DNA of 38,542 nt from assembly GCA_964462985.1 (NCBI GenBank), contig CAYXAA010000041.1, forward strand, positions 1 through 38,542, given 5' to 3'. Shown here piece after piece: positions 17,585-24,958 of the stretch. The position numbers were made by a program, and so were the translations under genes. Source of the stretch: CAYXAA01 sp964462985. GTDB taxonomy: Bacteria > Pseudomonadota > Alphaproteobacteria > Rhizobiales > Stappiaceae. Position 1 is the stretch's first letter. Each line of letters starts with the position of its first letter. The notes under the pieces were generated by a model. The model saw only the letters and a program-made list of their open reading frames with translations, did no database searches and was not told the DNA's origin.

Positions 17585-17722
17585 AAATCCGGGTCCGAGT
17601 GGCGAAGGAATGAACGAGGTTGCGCCAGACTGCCCCAGCCCCTCGGCCCCCGACAAGGGCGGACGCACCCAACGCGGTTCGGCGGGCTCAGCTCCGACCC
17701 ATCGCGATCTGCCAGGGTCCTC

Positions 17723-18442
17723 CTATGGACCGACTGTCGACGCGCCGGTCTGCCGGGCGAACGGGCTGAGGAGAAGGCTCCTGCGGAACAGGTCGCGCAG
17801 CGCCCGCTCGGCGATCACCTCGATCCGGCCGTCGTCAATGGCTCGATCGTAGCGCAGGTGGCCCATCCAGATCTCCGTCAGGTCGCGAATATGGCCATGG
17901 ACCTCGATGTCGTTGGCGTCCGACGGACGCTTGTAGCACAGGTCGACCTCCCCGCCCTCGATCAGCAGCCAATAACGGCGGGTTCCGGCCTTGACGCCAT
18001 CCATGTCGAACTGAACCACGATGCGCTTTTCGGCCGGGAAACTGGACGCATCGAAATGGCGACGGATGTCCCACATCAGCAGCGCCGGATCGAGGTTCTC
18101 CTCGGGGATTCGCGCCTTCAGCCACTGGTGCGCCCACATGCCGAGACCCATGACCACCGGACGCAGCGCCTCCCCGGCCGGCGTCAGGTGGTAGGTCGGC
18201 CCGGCCGTGTCGCCCGCGATCTTCTTTTCGACGAGGCCGGCGTCGCAAAGCTCCTGCAGGCGCTGCGAGAGCAGCGACGACGACATCAGCGGCAGGCCGC
18301 GCCTCAGGTCGGAGAAGCGCGTGCTGCCCGACATGAGCTCGCGCAGAAGAAGCGGCGTCCAGCGGGTGGCGAAGACCTCCGCGCCCATGGCGACCGGACA
18401 GAACTGGCCGTAGCCCTTGACGTTGCGTTCGGACCCGCCCAT
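17723..18442 (-). CDS. HxlR-family transcriptional regulator with C-terminal extension
   Basis: A 239-residue protein. Residues about 12-105 form the HxlR winged helix: GQFCPVAMGAEVFATRWTPLLLRELMSGSTRFSDLRRGLPLMSSSLLSQRL in outline, then LVEKKIAGDTAGPTYHLTPAGEAL. Residues about 130-225 form an extra domain resembling sterol-carrier-type ligand pockets seen in longer HxlR proteins; that is a weak inference. The start is ATG 18442 behind GGGAGGAT. It is divergent from the acyl-CoA-dehydrogenase-fold gene, with 113 bp between them containing two GTTCA/TGAAC inverted repeats. This is the usual layout of an HxlR regulator next to its flavoenzyme target. Confidence 0.88.
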   Translation of the reverse strand: MGGSERNVKGYGQFCPVAMGAEVFATRWTPLLLRELMSGSTRFSDLRRGLPLMSSSLLSQRLQELCDAGLVEKKIAGDTAGPTYHLTPAGEALRPVVMGLGMWAHQWLKARIPEENLDPALLMWDIRRHFDASSFPAEKRIVVQFDMDGVKAGTRRYWLLIEGGEVDLCYKRPSDANDIEVHGHIRDLTEIWMGHLRYDRAIDDGRIEVIAERALRDLFRRSLLLSPFARQTGASTVGP

Positions 18443-18480
18443 CGAACGATCCTCCCGGCCGCCGGCTCCGCCGCCTTGCG

Positions 18481-18544
18481 GTTCAGATCCTGAACTAGCC
18501 GAAGCCGAATCCTCTGTTCATTCTTCCCTTACGTAACCTGAACA
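18481..18544. promoter_or_regulatory. paired GTTCA/TGAAC inverted repeats in the HxlR divergent promoter
   Basis: Site one is GTTCAG ATC CTGAAC at 18481-18495, a perfect 6-bp dyad. Site two is TGTTCA at 18515-18520 and TGAACA at 18539-18544, flanked outwards by CCTC and by AGAGG after a two-base slip. Both sites use the same half-site and lie between the two start codons, so they are good candidate HxlR operators. Confidence 0.6.
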
Positions 18545-18555
18545 CAGAGGACGAG

Positions 18556-19719
18556 ATGACGCAATCGACCGGACACTGGATAAGACGGGTGGAAGATTTG
18601 GCGCCGGCCTTCGCCGCACGGGCGGCGCAGCACGACGCCGACGACAGCTTCGTCGGCGACAACTATCAGGCGCTGAAGGAAAACCGCCTGTTTTCGGCGA
18701 TGGCCCCGGCCGAGCTCGGCGGCGGCGGGGCGCGCTATGGCGAGATGTGCGAGGTCATCACGCTGATCGGGCGGCACTGCCCATCGACCGCCCTCGCCTT
18801 CTCGATGCACCAGCATCTCATCGCCACGCTGCGCTGGAACTTCGCCCACGGCCGGCCAGGGGAAAAGCCCTTGCGGGCGGTCGCGGAAAAGGAACTGGTG
18901 CTCGTCAGCACCGGAGCGGGCGACTGGCTGGCGTCGCGCGGAACGGCAGAGCGGGTCGATGGAGGCTATCTGGTCACCGCCCGCAAGATCTTCGGCAGTG
19001 GCGGGCCGGCCGGCAACCTGTTGGTGACGTCGGTCCCTTACCGCGATCCGGACGCGGGTTGGCAGGTGCTGCACTGCCCGGTGCCCATGAGCGCCGAGGG
19101 CGTCTCGATCGAGAACGACTGGGCGGCGATGGGCATGCGCGGCACCGGCTCGGGCACGATCGTGCTCAACCGCGTGTTCGTGCCGGAAGGCGCTGTGGTG
19201 CTGACGCGGCCGCGAGGCGAATACCATCCGTTCTGGGACGTGGTTCTCACCGTCGCCCTCCCGCTGATCATGTCCGCCTATGTCGGCCTTGCTCAGCAGG
19301 CCTATGCCATCGCCGTGCGGCAAGCCACGAAGCTCGGCGATGATGGCGTTCGTCCGGCGCTGCTGGGCGCTGCGCGCAACCAGCTCACGATCGCCGAACT
19401 CGCCCATGCCGACATGGTCGCCAACGCGGCGGAGTTCGCTTTCGAACCGGAAACGGCCCGGGCCGATCGCGCGCTGGTGCGCAAGACGCTCGTCGCCAAT
19501 GCCGTGAAGTCGACCGTCGACACGTGCATCGAGGCCGTCGGCGGCGCCGCCTACTACCGCAGCCTCGGGCTGGAGCGTCTCTTGCGCGACAGCTACGCCG
19601 GATCGTTCCACCCGATGCCCGAGGCGCGGCAACAGGCCTTCACCGGCCGCCTCGCCATGGGTCTTCCCCCTGCGAGCGACATGGGCTGGAAGCAGGAGGT
19701 GCCGATGGCAGCAGAATAG
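18556..19719 (+). CDS. acyl-CoA dehydrogenase-fold flavoprotein, possibly a monooxygenase-type member
   Basis: A 387-residue protein with the three-part acyl-CoA dehydrogenase layout: an N-terminal helical domain (to about 115), a middle beta domain with GAGDWLASRGTAERVDGGYLVTARKIFGSGGP and MGMRGTGSGTIVLNRVFVP in outline, and a C-terminal helical domain. The middle part should bind flavin. Where true dehydrogenases of this class carry the catalytic Glu near the C-terminus (EGT motif), this one reads AGSFHPMPEARQQAFTGR. A His-Pro-Leu/Met-Pro motif at that place is typical of DszC-like monooxygenase relatives, so it may oxygenate rather than dehydrogenate. The start is ATG 18556 behind AGAGG. 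It is divergent from the HxlR gene and probably controlled by it. The substrate is unknown. Confidence 0.85.
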   Translation: MTQSTGHWIRRVEDLAPAFAARAAQHDADDSFVGDNYQALKENRLFSAMAPAELGGGGARYGEMCEVITLIGRHCPSTALAFSMHQHLIATLRWNFAHGRPGEKPLRAVAEKELVLVSTGAGDWLASRGTAERVDGGYLVTARKIFGSGGPAGNLLVTSVPYRDPDAGWQVLHCPVPMSAEGVSIENDWAAMGMRGTGSGTIVLNRVFVPEGAVVLTRPRGEYHPFWDVVLTVALPLIMSAYVGLAQQAYAIAVRQATKLGDDGVRPALLGAARNQLTIAELAHADMVANAAEFAFEPETARADRALVRKTLVANAVKSTVDTCIEAVGGAAYYRSLGLERLLRDSYAGSFHPMPEARQQAFTGRLAMGLPPASDMGWKQEVPMAAE

Positions 19720-19734
19720 GGCGGTGGACACGCA

Positions 19735-19758
19735 GACGGCGGGCCGAAGCCCGCCGTC
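19735..19758. terminator. hairpin between the flavoprotein gene and ettA
   Basis: GACGGCGGGC and GCCCGCCGTC form a perfect 10-bp stem closed by a CGAA tetraloop, centred between the convergent stops at 19719 and 19787. No T-run follows on either side, but position and stability suggest a bidirectional terminator. Confidence 0.6.
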
Positions 19759-19786
19759 GCCGCCGTGTCGCTGGCTCGCTGTCCGC

Positions 19787-21436
19787 CTACCGCGTCAGCG
19801 GCTTGTACTTGATCCGCCGCGGATCGGCCGCATGCGCCCCGAGCCGCCTGACCTTGTCCTTCTCGTAGTCCTCGAAGTTGCCTTCGAACCACTCCACGTG
19901 GCTGTCGCCCTCGAACGCCAGCATGTGGGTCGCCATGCGGTCGAGGAACATGCGGTCGTGGCTGATGATCACGGCACAGCCGGCGTAGTTCTCCAGCGCG
20001 TCCTCGAGTGCGGCCAGCGTCTCAGTATCGAGGTCGTTGGTCGGCTCGTCGAGCAGCAGCACGTTGGCGCCCTTCTTCAGCACCTTGGCGAGGTGAACGC
20101 GGTTGCGCTGCCCGCCGGAGAGGTCGCCGACCTTGGCCTGCTGGGCCGGGCCCTTGAAGTTGAAGGAGGAGCAATAGGCGCGGGAGTTGATCTCCTTGCC
20201 GTCAAGATAGATCACCTCGTTGCCGTCGGAGATCTCCTCCCACACGGTCTTGTTCGGGTCGAGCGCGTCGCGCGACTGGTCGACATAGCCGAGATGCACG
20301 CTGTCGCCGATGATGATCTCGCCGCTGTCCGGCTTCTCGTGTCCGGTGAGCATCTTGAACAAGGTCGTCTTGCCGGCGCCGTTCGGTCCGATGACGCCGA
20401 CGATGCCGCCGCGCGGCAGCTTGAACGACAAATCCTCGATCAGGAGCCGGTCGCCGAAGCCCTTCGAAACGTTCCTGACCTCGATGACATTGGCGCCGAG
20501 CCGCTCGCCGACCGGGATCAGGATCTGATCGATGGTGGGCACGCGCTCTTCCTGCTTGGCAAGCAGGTCCTCATAGGCACGGATACGGGCCTTGGACTTG
20601 GTCTGGCGGCCCTTCGGCGACATGCCCATCCACTCGCGTTCGCGGGCGATCGCCTTGGACCGGGCCATCTCCTCGCGGCCCTCCTGCTCCATGCGCTTGG
20701 TCTTCTTCTCCAGATAGACCGAGTAGTTGCCCTCGTAGGGGATACCGCGGCCGCGGTCGAGCTCGAGGATCCAGCCGGTGACGTTGTCGAGGAAGTAGCG
20801 GTCGTGGGTGATGATCAGCACCGAGCCCTTGAACTCGCGCAAGTGGCGCTCCAGCCAGTGCACGGTCTCGGCGTCGAGATGGTTGGTCGGCTCGTCGAGG
20901 AGCAGGAGGTCGGGCTCGGACAGCAGCAGCTTGCACAGCGCCACGCGGCGCTTCTCGCCGCCCGACAGGTTGACGACATTGGCATCGGACGGCGGGCAGC
21001 GCAGCGCCTCCATCGCCATCTCGACCTTGCTCTCGAGGTTCCACAGGTCTTCAGCGTCGATGGTGTCCTGGAGCTTGGCCGCCTCCTCCGCCGTCTCGTC
21101 GGAGTAGTTCATCATCAGCTCGTTGTAACGGTCGACGATGGCCTGCTTGTGGGCAATGCCTTCCATGACGTTCTCGATCACCGTCTTGTCCGGATCGAGT
21201 TGCGGCTCCTGCGGCAGGTACCCGACCCTGGCGCCTTCCGCGGCCCAGGCCTCGCCCTGATACTCCTTGTCAAGGCCGGCCATGATCCTCAGCAGGGTCG
21301 ACTTGCCGGCGCCGTTCGGGCCGAGGATGCCGATCTTGGCGTCCGGGTAGAACGACAGGTTGATGTTATCGAGGACCTTCTTGTTGTTGTAGGCCTTGGA
21401 GAGGCCGTGCATGTGATAGATGAACTGGCGCGCCAT
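19787..21436 (-). CDS. ettA: energy-dependent translational throttle protein EttA (ABC-F)
   Basis: A 549-residue ABC-F ATPase that binds the ribosomal E site and adjusts early elongation to the ATP level. It has two nucleotide-binding domains and no membrane segments. The first Walker A is GPNGAGKS at residues 39-46, with the signature LSGGEKRR and Walker B DLLLLDEPTNHLD. The second has GPNGAGKT, LSGGQRNR and LLLDEPTNDLD. Between them is the charged linker (YLEKKTKRMEQEGREE, MSPKGRQTKSKARI) that contacts tRNA. The start is ATG 21436 (MARQFIYHMHGLSKAY); the frame runs open to 21745 but that part is not protein-like, and the ribosome-binding site is weak (GGAG about 14 bases away). Length and motifs match EttA rather than Uup or YheS. 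Confidence 0.95.
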   Translation of the reverse strand: MARQFIYHMHGLSKAYNNKKVLDNINLSFYPDAKIGILGPNGAGKSTLLRIMAGLDKEYQGEAWAAEGARVGYLPQEPQLDPDKTVIENVMEGIAHKQAIVDRYNELMMNYSDETAEEAAKLQDTIDAEDLWNLESKVEMAMEALRCPPSDANVVNLSGGEKRRVALCKLLLSEPDLLLLDEPTNHLDAETVHWLERHLREFKGSVLIITHDRYFLDNVTGWILELDRGRGIPYEGNYSVYLEKKTKRMEQEGREEMARSKAIAREREWMGMSPKGRQTKSKARIRAYEDLLAKQEERVPTIDQILIPVGERLGANVIEVRNVSKGFGDRLLIEDLSFKLPRGGIVGVIGPNGAGKTTLFKMLTGHEKPDSGEIIIGDSVHLGYVDQSRDALDPNKTVWEEISDGNEVIYLDGKEINSRAYCSSFNFKGPAQQAKVGDLSGGQRNRVHLAKVLKKGANVLLLDEPTNDLDTETLAALEDALENYAGCAVIISHDRMFLDRMATHMLAFEGDSHVEWFEGNFEDYEKDKVRRLGAHAADPRRIKYKPLTR

Positions 21437-21808
21437 GGGGTGCCGGTGCTCCGTTGCCGAATGGAGAAATGGGAGAAACGTTGGCCGGTTGTTTACGCGA
21501 TGCAGCGCGGGCAGGCAATGCCGGCAAGGTGCTGCGGGCAAAGGTCGGCCCGGTACGTCTCTTGTGCACCGGCAGCCTGGCAGCCCCCTGACGGCAGGGT
21601 TCCGCGCCCGGCCGCCGAGCGCATCGCAGCCTGTTAGATAAGGCTTTTTCGGCCGATCCCAAGGGGTGTGGAACCCGCGAGCCCAGGTGCGGCTCAGGCG
21701 TGGGTGTTCCGCAGGCCTGCTGCGGCGCACCGGGCGGTTGCTCACGGCATTTTACCATTCGTTTAAACCCCTCCTTCACCTTGCACTCGGCTTCGGGGGC
21801 GAAAGCTC
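21437..21808. other. ettA upstream region
   Basis: About 370 bases between the divergent ettA and lipoprotein starts. It is GC-rich on the ettA side and less so near 21745-21780. No frame here has both a ribosome-binding site and recognisable protein sequence. It should hold both promoters, which I could not place. Confidence 0.45.
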
Positions 21809-21855
21809 AGGTCCGACCGCACCGATGCGGGCTGGGAGGACCTTTACGGGTAAAG
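21809..21855 (+). promoter_or_regulatory. two leader hairpins before the lipoprotein gene, one covering the ribosome-binding site
   Basis: Outer arms AGGTCC (21809-21814) and GGACCT (21838-21843) enclose a small CCGCA-CCGA-TGCGG stem. Next, CTTTAC (21842-21847) pairs with GTAAAG (21850-21855), which includes the first bases of the Shine-Dalgarno AAAGGAG. The two share bases 21842-21843, so they could be alternative folds that open or hide the ribosome-binding site. Confidence 0.4.
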
Positions 21856-21864
21856 GAGTCGTTC

Positions 21865-22119
21865 ATGCGTCCGAAAACGCTGGCATCCGCAGCCGCCGTC
21901 ACCGTCCTGGCATGCCTGGTCTCCGGCTGCGGTTCGAACCGGTTCGAACGCGCGGCGACAGGCGGCGCCATCGGCACGGCCGCCGGCGCGGGCGTCGCCG
22001 CAATTGCAGGCGCGCCGATTCTCACTGGCGCCGCGATCGGCCTCGCCGGCGGCGCGGTCGTCGGCGCAGTCACCAGCCCCTGCCAGATCGACCTCGACCC
22101 CAAGGGCCGGAATTGCTAG
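21865..22119 (+). CDS. small glycine-zipper lipoprotein
   Basis: An 84-residue protein. Residues 1-21 are a lipoprotein signal peptide with lipobox V-S-G-C, so Cys22 should be lipidated and the protein anchored in a membrane. The mature part is two Gly/Ala-rich segments (GGAIGTAAGAGVAAIAGAP and GAAIGLAGGAVVGAV), the pattern of glycine-zipper proteins related to the 17-kDa surface antigen family and to osmotically inducible lipoproteins. Two Cys remain near the C-terminus. The start is ATG 21865 behind AAAGGAG. It stands alone, divergent from ettA. The function is unknown; a structural or envelope-stress role is typical of such proteins. Confidence 0.8.
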   Translation: MRPKTLASAAAVTVLACLVSGCGSNRFERAATGGAIGTAAGAGVAAIAGAPILTGAAIGLAGGAVVGAVTSPCQIDLDPKGRNC

Positions 22120-22398
22120 CTGGTGCCACCGACGAGCGCCTCGGCGTTCGGCACGCTGCCTGACGACGGCGCAGTGCGCAAAAGTGCACTCGCCGACGTC
22201 AGAACTGCCGGGCGGAAGGATGCCGCTGCCTCTTGGGAATCGAGGGAGAAAATCATTCTATCTGCAACTCGGTGAAGTTCTTTCCCGTGACGGCAGAGGC
22301 CTCGGCCGGGCCGGCACAGATGCTGAGCCATCTGCTCGAATGATCGGCAAGCGATAACTTATTGTGACAAATTGTAACTCTTGCCAATGCGCGATAGA
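22120..22398. other. intergenic sequence between the lipoprotein and the 68-residue protein
   Basis: About 280 bases without a supportable gene. GC drops towards the right end, where the promoter region of the next gene begins. Confidence 0.45.
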
Positions 22399-22449
22399 TT
22401 GCGGAAAATACCATATTACGTTACGTAAACGTACGTATTAATTCCGCAA
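22399..22449. promoter_or_regulatory. AT-rich dyad with clustered ACGT elements upstream of the 68-residue protein
   Basis: TTGCGGAA (22399-22406) and TTCCGCAA (22442-22449) form an 8-bp inverted repeat around a 35-base core. The core contains four ACGT tetramers in 19 bases (22418, 22423, 22429, 22433) and the palindrome TTACGTAA at 22421-22428. This is the lowest-GC stretch nearby and looks like a regulated promoter. The binding protein is unknown. Confidence 0.45.
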
Positions 22450-22517
22450 AGGCGTCATAAAGCTCTCAAGGGAACACGTTAAGAGCCGTCCGTCCGATCG
22501 ATTGGGGAGAGATTGGC

Positions 22518-22724
22518 ATGACTTGGTCGCTCACGTGGGTGCAGCATTGGTCCGGATGCGACATACCGCAGGTCCTGCGCAAAAGGGCCGCCCGGGACGA
22601 CAGCGTCCCGATCTTCAATGCCGACCTCACGACAGAAGACAATGCGCAGGACCTGCCGCCACCCGTGGCCGCTAAGGCCCACGCGGCTATGGAGCGCATC
22701 GCTGAGGCGCAGTTCACTGCCTGA
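22518..22724 (+). CDS. 68-residue protein of unknown function
   Basis: A small soluble protein with no family I recognise. It begins MTWSLTWVQHWSGCDIPQVLRKRA, is Asp- and Ala-rich later, and ends with a helix (VAAKAHAAMERIAEAQFTA). It has no signal peptide or membrane helix. The start at ATG 22518 is preceded by GGGGAGAG at good spacing. Upstream lies an AT-rich palindromic region, and immediately downstream a strong hairpin with a T-run. Those signals make it a real independent transcription unit despite its size. Confidence 0.65.
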   Translation: MTWSLTWVQHWSGCDIPQVLRKRAARDDSVPIFNADLTTEDNAQDLPPPVAAKAHAAMERIAEAQFTA

Positions 22725-22726
22725 CA

Positions 22727-22766
22727 GGACGCCGCGCGCACGGATGATCCGCGCGGCATCCGTTTT
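22727..22766 (+). terminator. rho-independent terminator after the 68-residue protein
   Basis: GCCGCGCG (22731-22738) pairs with CGCGCGGC (22750-22757), and GGA/TCC extend the stem past one mismatch. GTTTT follows at 22762. The T-run touches the stop of the convergent FAH gene, so the element may serve both. Confidence 0.75.
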
Positions 22767-23953
22767 CAAAGCAGGCGACGTTCGGCAAGGTTGCGCATCA
22801 GCGCGCCGGCTCCGAAGCGCCACTCCGGACAGTCTGTCGACAGCCGTACCGTGTTCTGCAGCGCGCCTAGCCCGGCGGCACTGATGGTGACCCTGTCGCC
22901 GATCTTGTGGGTAAAACCCTGGCCCGGCGCGTCGCGGTCCTCGACCGGCGCGAACAGCGTGCCGAGGAACAGCACGAAACCGTCAGGATACTGGTGGTGC
23001 CGCCCGATGGTCTGGGCAACAAGGTCGAGCGGATCGCGGCTGATCTCGGCCATCGAGCTCCTGCCCTTCAGCACGTAGCCCTCCGGACCTTCAACGGTAA
23101 GATCAAGCTCCGCTCGGCGCACATCATCAATGGTGTAGGTGTCGTCAATCAAGCGGATGAAGGGCCCGATCGCTGTCGAGGCGTTGTTGTCCTTGGCCTT
23201 GCCGAGAAGGAGGGCCGAACGACCCTCGACGTCACGCAGGTTGACATCGTTGCCGAGTGTCGCCCCCTTGACCTTGCCGCCACTGTCGACGGCGAGCACG
23301 ATCTCCGGTTCGGGATTGTTCCACTTCGATACCGGATGCAGTCCGATGAAGGCACCGAACCCGACCGCCGACATCGGCTGCGCCTTTGTGAAGACCTCAG
23401 CATCCGGTCCGATTCCGACTTCCAGATACTGGGACCAAACGCCCTCCTCGATCAGCGCCGCCTTGACCTCCGCGGCCTGCGGCGATCCGGCCTTGAGGTT
23501 GCGCAGGCTGTCACCGATCAGCGCCGCGACCCGCGCACGGATCGCCTCGGCGCGGGCAGGATCCCCGGCGGCCTTTTCCTCGATTACCCGCTCGATCATC
23601 GAGCGCGCAAAGGTGACGCCGCACGCCTTGATCGCCTGCAGGTCGATGGGCGCGAGCAGAAACGGCCTTTCCGGATCGCGCCCGTCCTCTACCGAATTTG
23701 CAGCGATGTCGTCGAGCGCGCCGAGCGTCTCTCCGGTCAACCCGTCGATGAGGCCTGCCGGATCGTCGTGTTCCAGCAGGTCGCGCATGGTCGGCGCCGC
23801 CTTGCTGGTGATGTCGACCAGCGCACCGTCACGCAGGACGACCAGGGCCGGGCCGTTGCGGTCGGGCCGCCACACCCGTCCAACGAAACGACCGGCACTG
23901 CGCTCTGCCGCCGCCAGGATAATCGAGCCACCAGTCTCGCGAACGTCGGTCAT
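22766..23953 (-). CDS. fumarylacetoacetate hydrolase-family protein, probable 2-keto-3-deoxy sugar acid dehydratase
   Basis: A 395-residue FAH-fold protein. Recognisable elements are CGVTFARSMIER near residue 112, the metal-site region NNPEPEIVLAVDSGG, then GNDVNLRDVEGRSALLLGKAKDNNAS in outline, and GTLFAP near the C-terminus. Proteins of this length and N-terminal layout include the 2-keto-3-deoxy-xylonate/arabinonate dehydratases (XylX-type) of oxidative pentose pathways, which give alpha-ketoglutarate semialdehyde. Coupling to a lactonase gene supports such a role, but the exact sugar cannot be read from sequence. The start is ATG 23953 behind AAGGAGAG. It overlaps the stop of the SMP-30 gene as ATGA. 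Confidence 0.85.
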   Translation of the reverse strand: MTDVRETGGSIILAAAERSAGRFVGRVWRPDRNGPALVVLRDGALVDITSKAAPTMRDLLEHDDPAGLIDGLTGETLGALDDIAANSVEDGRDPERPFLLAPIDLQAIKACGVTFARSMIERVIEEKAAGDPARAEAIRARVAALIGDSLRNLKAGSPQAAEVKAALIEEGVWSQYLEVGIGPDAEVFTKAQPMSAVGFGAFIGLHPVSKWNNPEPEIVLAVDSGGKVKGATLGNDVNLRDVEGRSALLLGKAKDNNASTAIGPFIRLIDDTYTIDDVRRAELDLTVEGPEGYVLKGRSSMAEISRDPLDLVAQTIGRHHQYPDGFVLFLGTLFAPVEDRDAPGQGFTHKIGDRVTISAAGLGALQNTVRLSTDCPEWRFGAGALMRNLAERRLL

Positions 23954-24837
23954 GCAAACACTCTCCTTGCGAATTCCTGCTCGGGACGGCCCTTGTGGCC
24001 AGTCTCGGCAATATAGAGGCCCCCGGCGGTCGGTTGCGCCGTGCGTTCTTGCTCGCTGAGGTCGACGCTCGACGTCGTGATGAACAGCTTGTCGAGGTTT
24101 GCTCCGCCGAAACAGGCGCAGGTGACGTTGCTGACGGGCAGATCGACGCGCAGGTCCGGGGTGCCGTCGGGAAGATAGCGCTGGACACACGCACCGCCGT
24201 ACCGCGCATTCCACAGACCGTCCTCGGCGTCAACACAGGAGCCGTCCGGCACGCCCTCATCGGGGGAGAGCACCGCGAACACCCGGCGTTCGCCGAGGAC
24301 ACCCGTCGCCGGATCATACGCATAGGCGAGAATCTGCCGCGTCGGGCTGTCGGCAAAATACATCCGCCGGCCGTCGCCGGAAAAGGCGATGCTGTTGCTG
24401 CAGCCGACACCGGAAATCAACGTCTTCGCGGCGGTACCGTCGAAGGACAGCACTTCGGCGATCGGCTTCACCCCATCTTCGTCGATGCCGCCGGCGATCA
24501 ATCGCCCTGCAGGATCGCAGCGGCCGTCATTCATCCGCGTCGAGACGATGTCTGGCTGCACGGCGGCGAGTAGGTCCCGCCGGCCCGACGCCGGATCGAA
24601 ACGCCAGAAACCCGAAGCGAAGGCGGCGACGAGCATGCCGTCCGGATCGAAGGCGAAGCAGCCAAGCCGCTCCGGCAGCTCCAATACCCTGAGATCCGAG
24701 CCGTCCTCGCGGCAGCTCAGCAGCCTCGAACCGTGAATATCGGTCCAGTAGACCCGCTGGTCGGCGATCCGCCACTGCACGCCCTCGCCGAGCAGATTGC
24801 GGCAGTCGACGAGGAGTCGCGCCTCGACCCTTTCCAT
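23950..24837 (-). CDS. SMP-30/gluconolactonase-family lactonase
   Basis: A 295-residue six-bladed beta-propeller of the SMP-30/regucalcin family. The three metal ligands of regucalcin are in place: Glu18 in LLGEGVQW, Asn148 in CSNSIAFS and Asp198 in GVPDGSC. Asn103 in RMNDGRCD, which binds substrate, is also present. Family members open aldonolactones to aldonates. It leads a two-gene operon whose second member is an FAH-fold dehydratase, which fits a lactone to aldonate to keto-deoxy acid route. The aldonate dehydratase step is absent from the window. The start is ATG 24837 behind GGGAGGA. The divergent neighbour mtnA is 121 bp away. Confidence 0.9.
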   Translation of the reverse strand: MERVEARLLVDCRNLLGEGVQWRIADQRVYWTDIHGSRLLSCREDGSDLRVLELPERLGCFAFDPDGMLVAAFASGFWRFDPASGRRDLLAAVQPDIVSTRMNDGRCDPAGRLIAGGIDEDGVKPIAEVLSFDGTAAKTLISGVGCSNSIAFSGDGRRMYFADSPTRQILAYAYDPATGVLGERRVFAVLSPDEGVPDGSCVDAEDGLWNARYGGACVQRYLPDGTPDLRVDLPVSNVTCACFGGANLDKLFITTSSVDLSEQERTAQPTAGGLYIAETGHKGRPEQEFARRVFA

Positions 24838-24919
24838 CGGCTGGTCCTCCCGTTAGCCTTGCCGCGATGTAGCACGGTGCGGCCGCATTCCATATTATTT
24901 TTGCTACCGAAAAAACTAT

Positions 24920-24935
24920 GCGCAGCATGCTGCGC
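24920..24935. promoter_or_regulatory. 16-bp perfect palindrome between the lactonase operon and mtnA
   Basis: GCGCAGCATGCTGCGC reads the same on both strands. It lies 23 bases before the mtnA ATG in a 121-bp divergent promoter region, next to an A/T-rich block. A dimeric repressor could control either or both transcripts from here. Confidence 0.55.
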
Positions 24936-24958
24936 CTGTCCAGAGCAGATGAGGACCC

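Noticed and set aside
18529..19731. 400-codon minus-strand open frame antisense to the flavoprotein gene
   Set aside because: It starts next to no ribosome-binding site and has His/Arg-rich shadow composition; the plus-strand gene is clear.
19724..21637. 637-codon plus-strand open frame antisense to ettA
   Set aside because: The opposite strand encodes a full, motif-complete EttA. The antisense frame is low-complexity Leu/Val/Arg-rich, as expected from GC-rich third positions, and resembles no family.
22471..22494. GGAAC followed by CGTC as a possible EcfG general-stress promoter for the 68-residue protein
   Set aside because: The spacer is 15 bases instead of 16-17 and the -10 reads CGTC rather than CGTT, so support is too weak.
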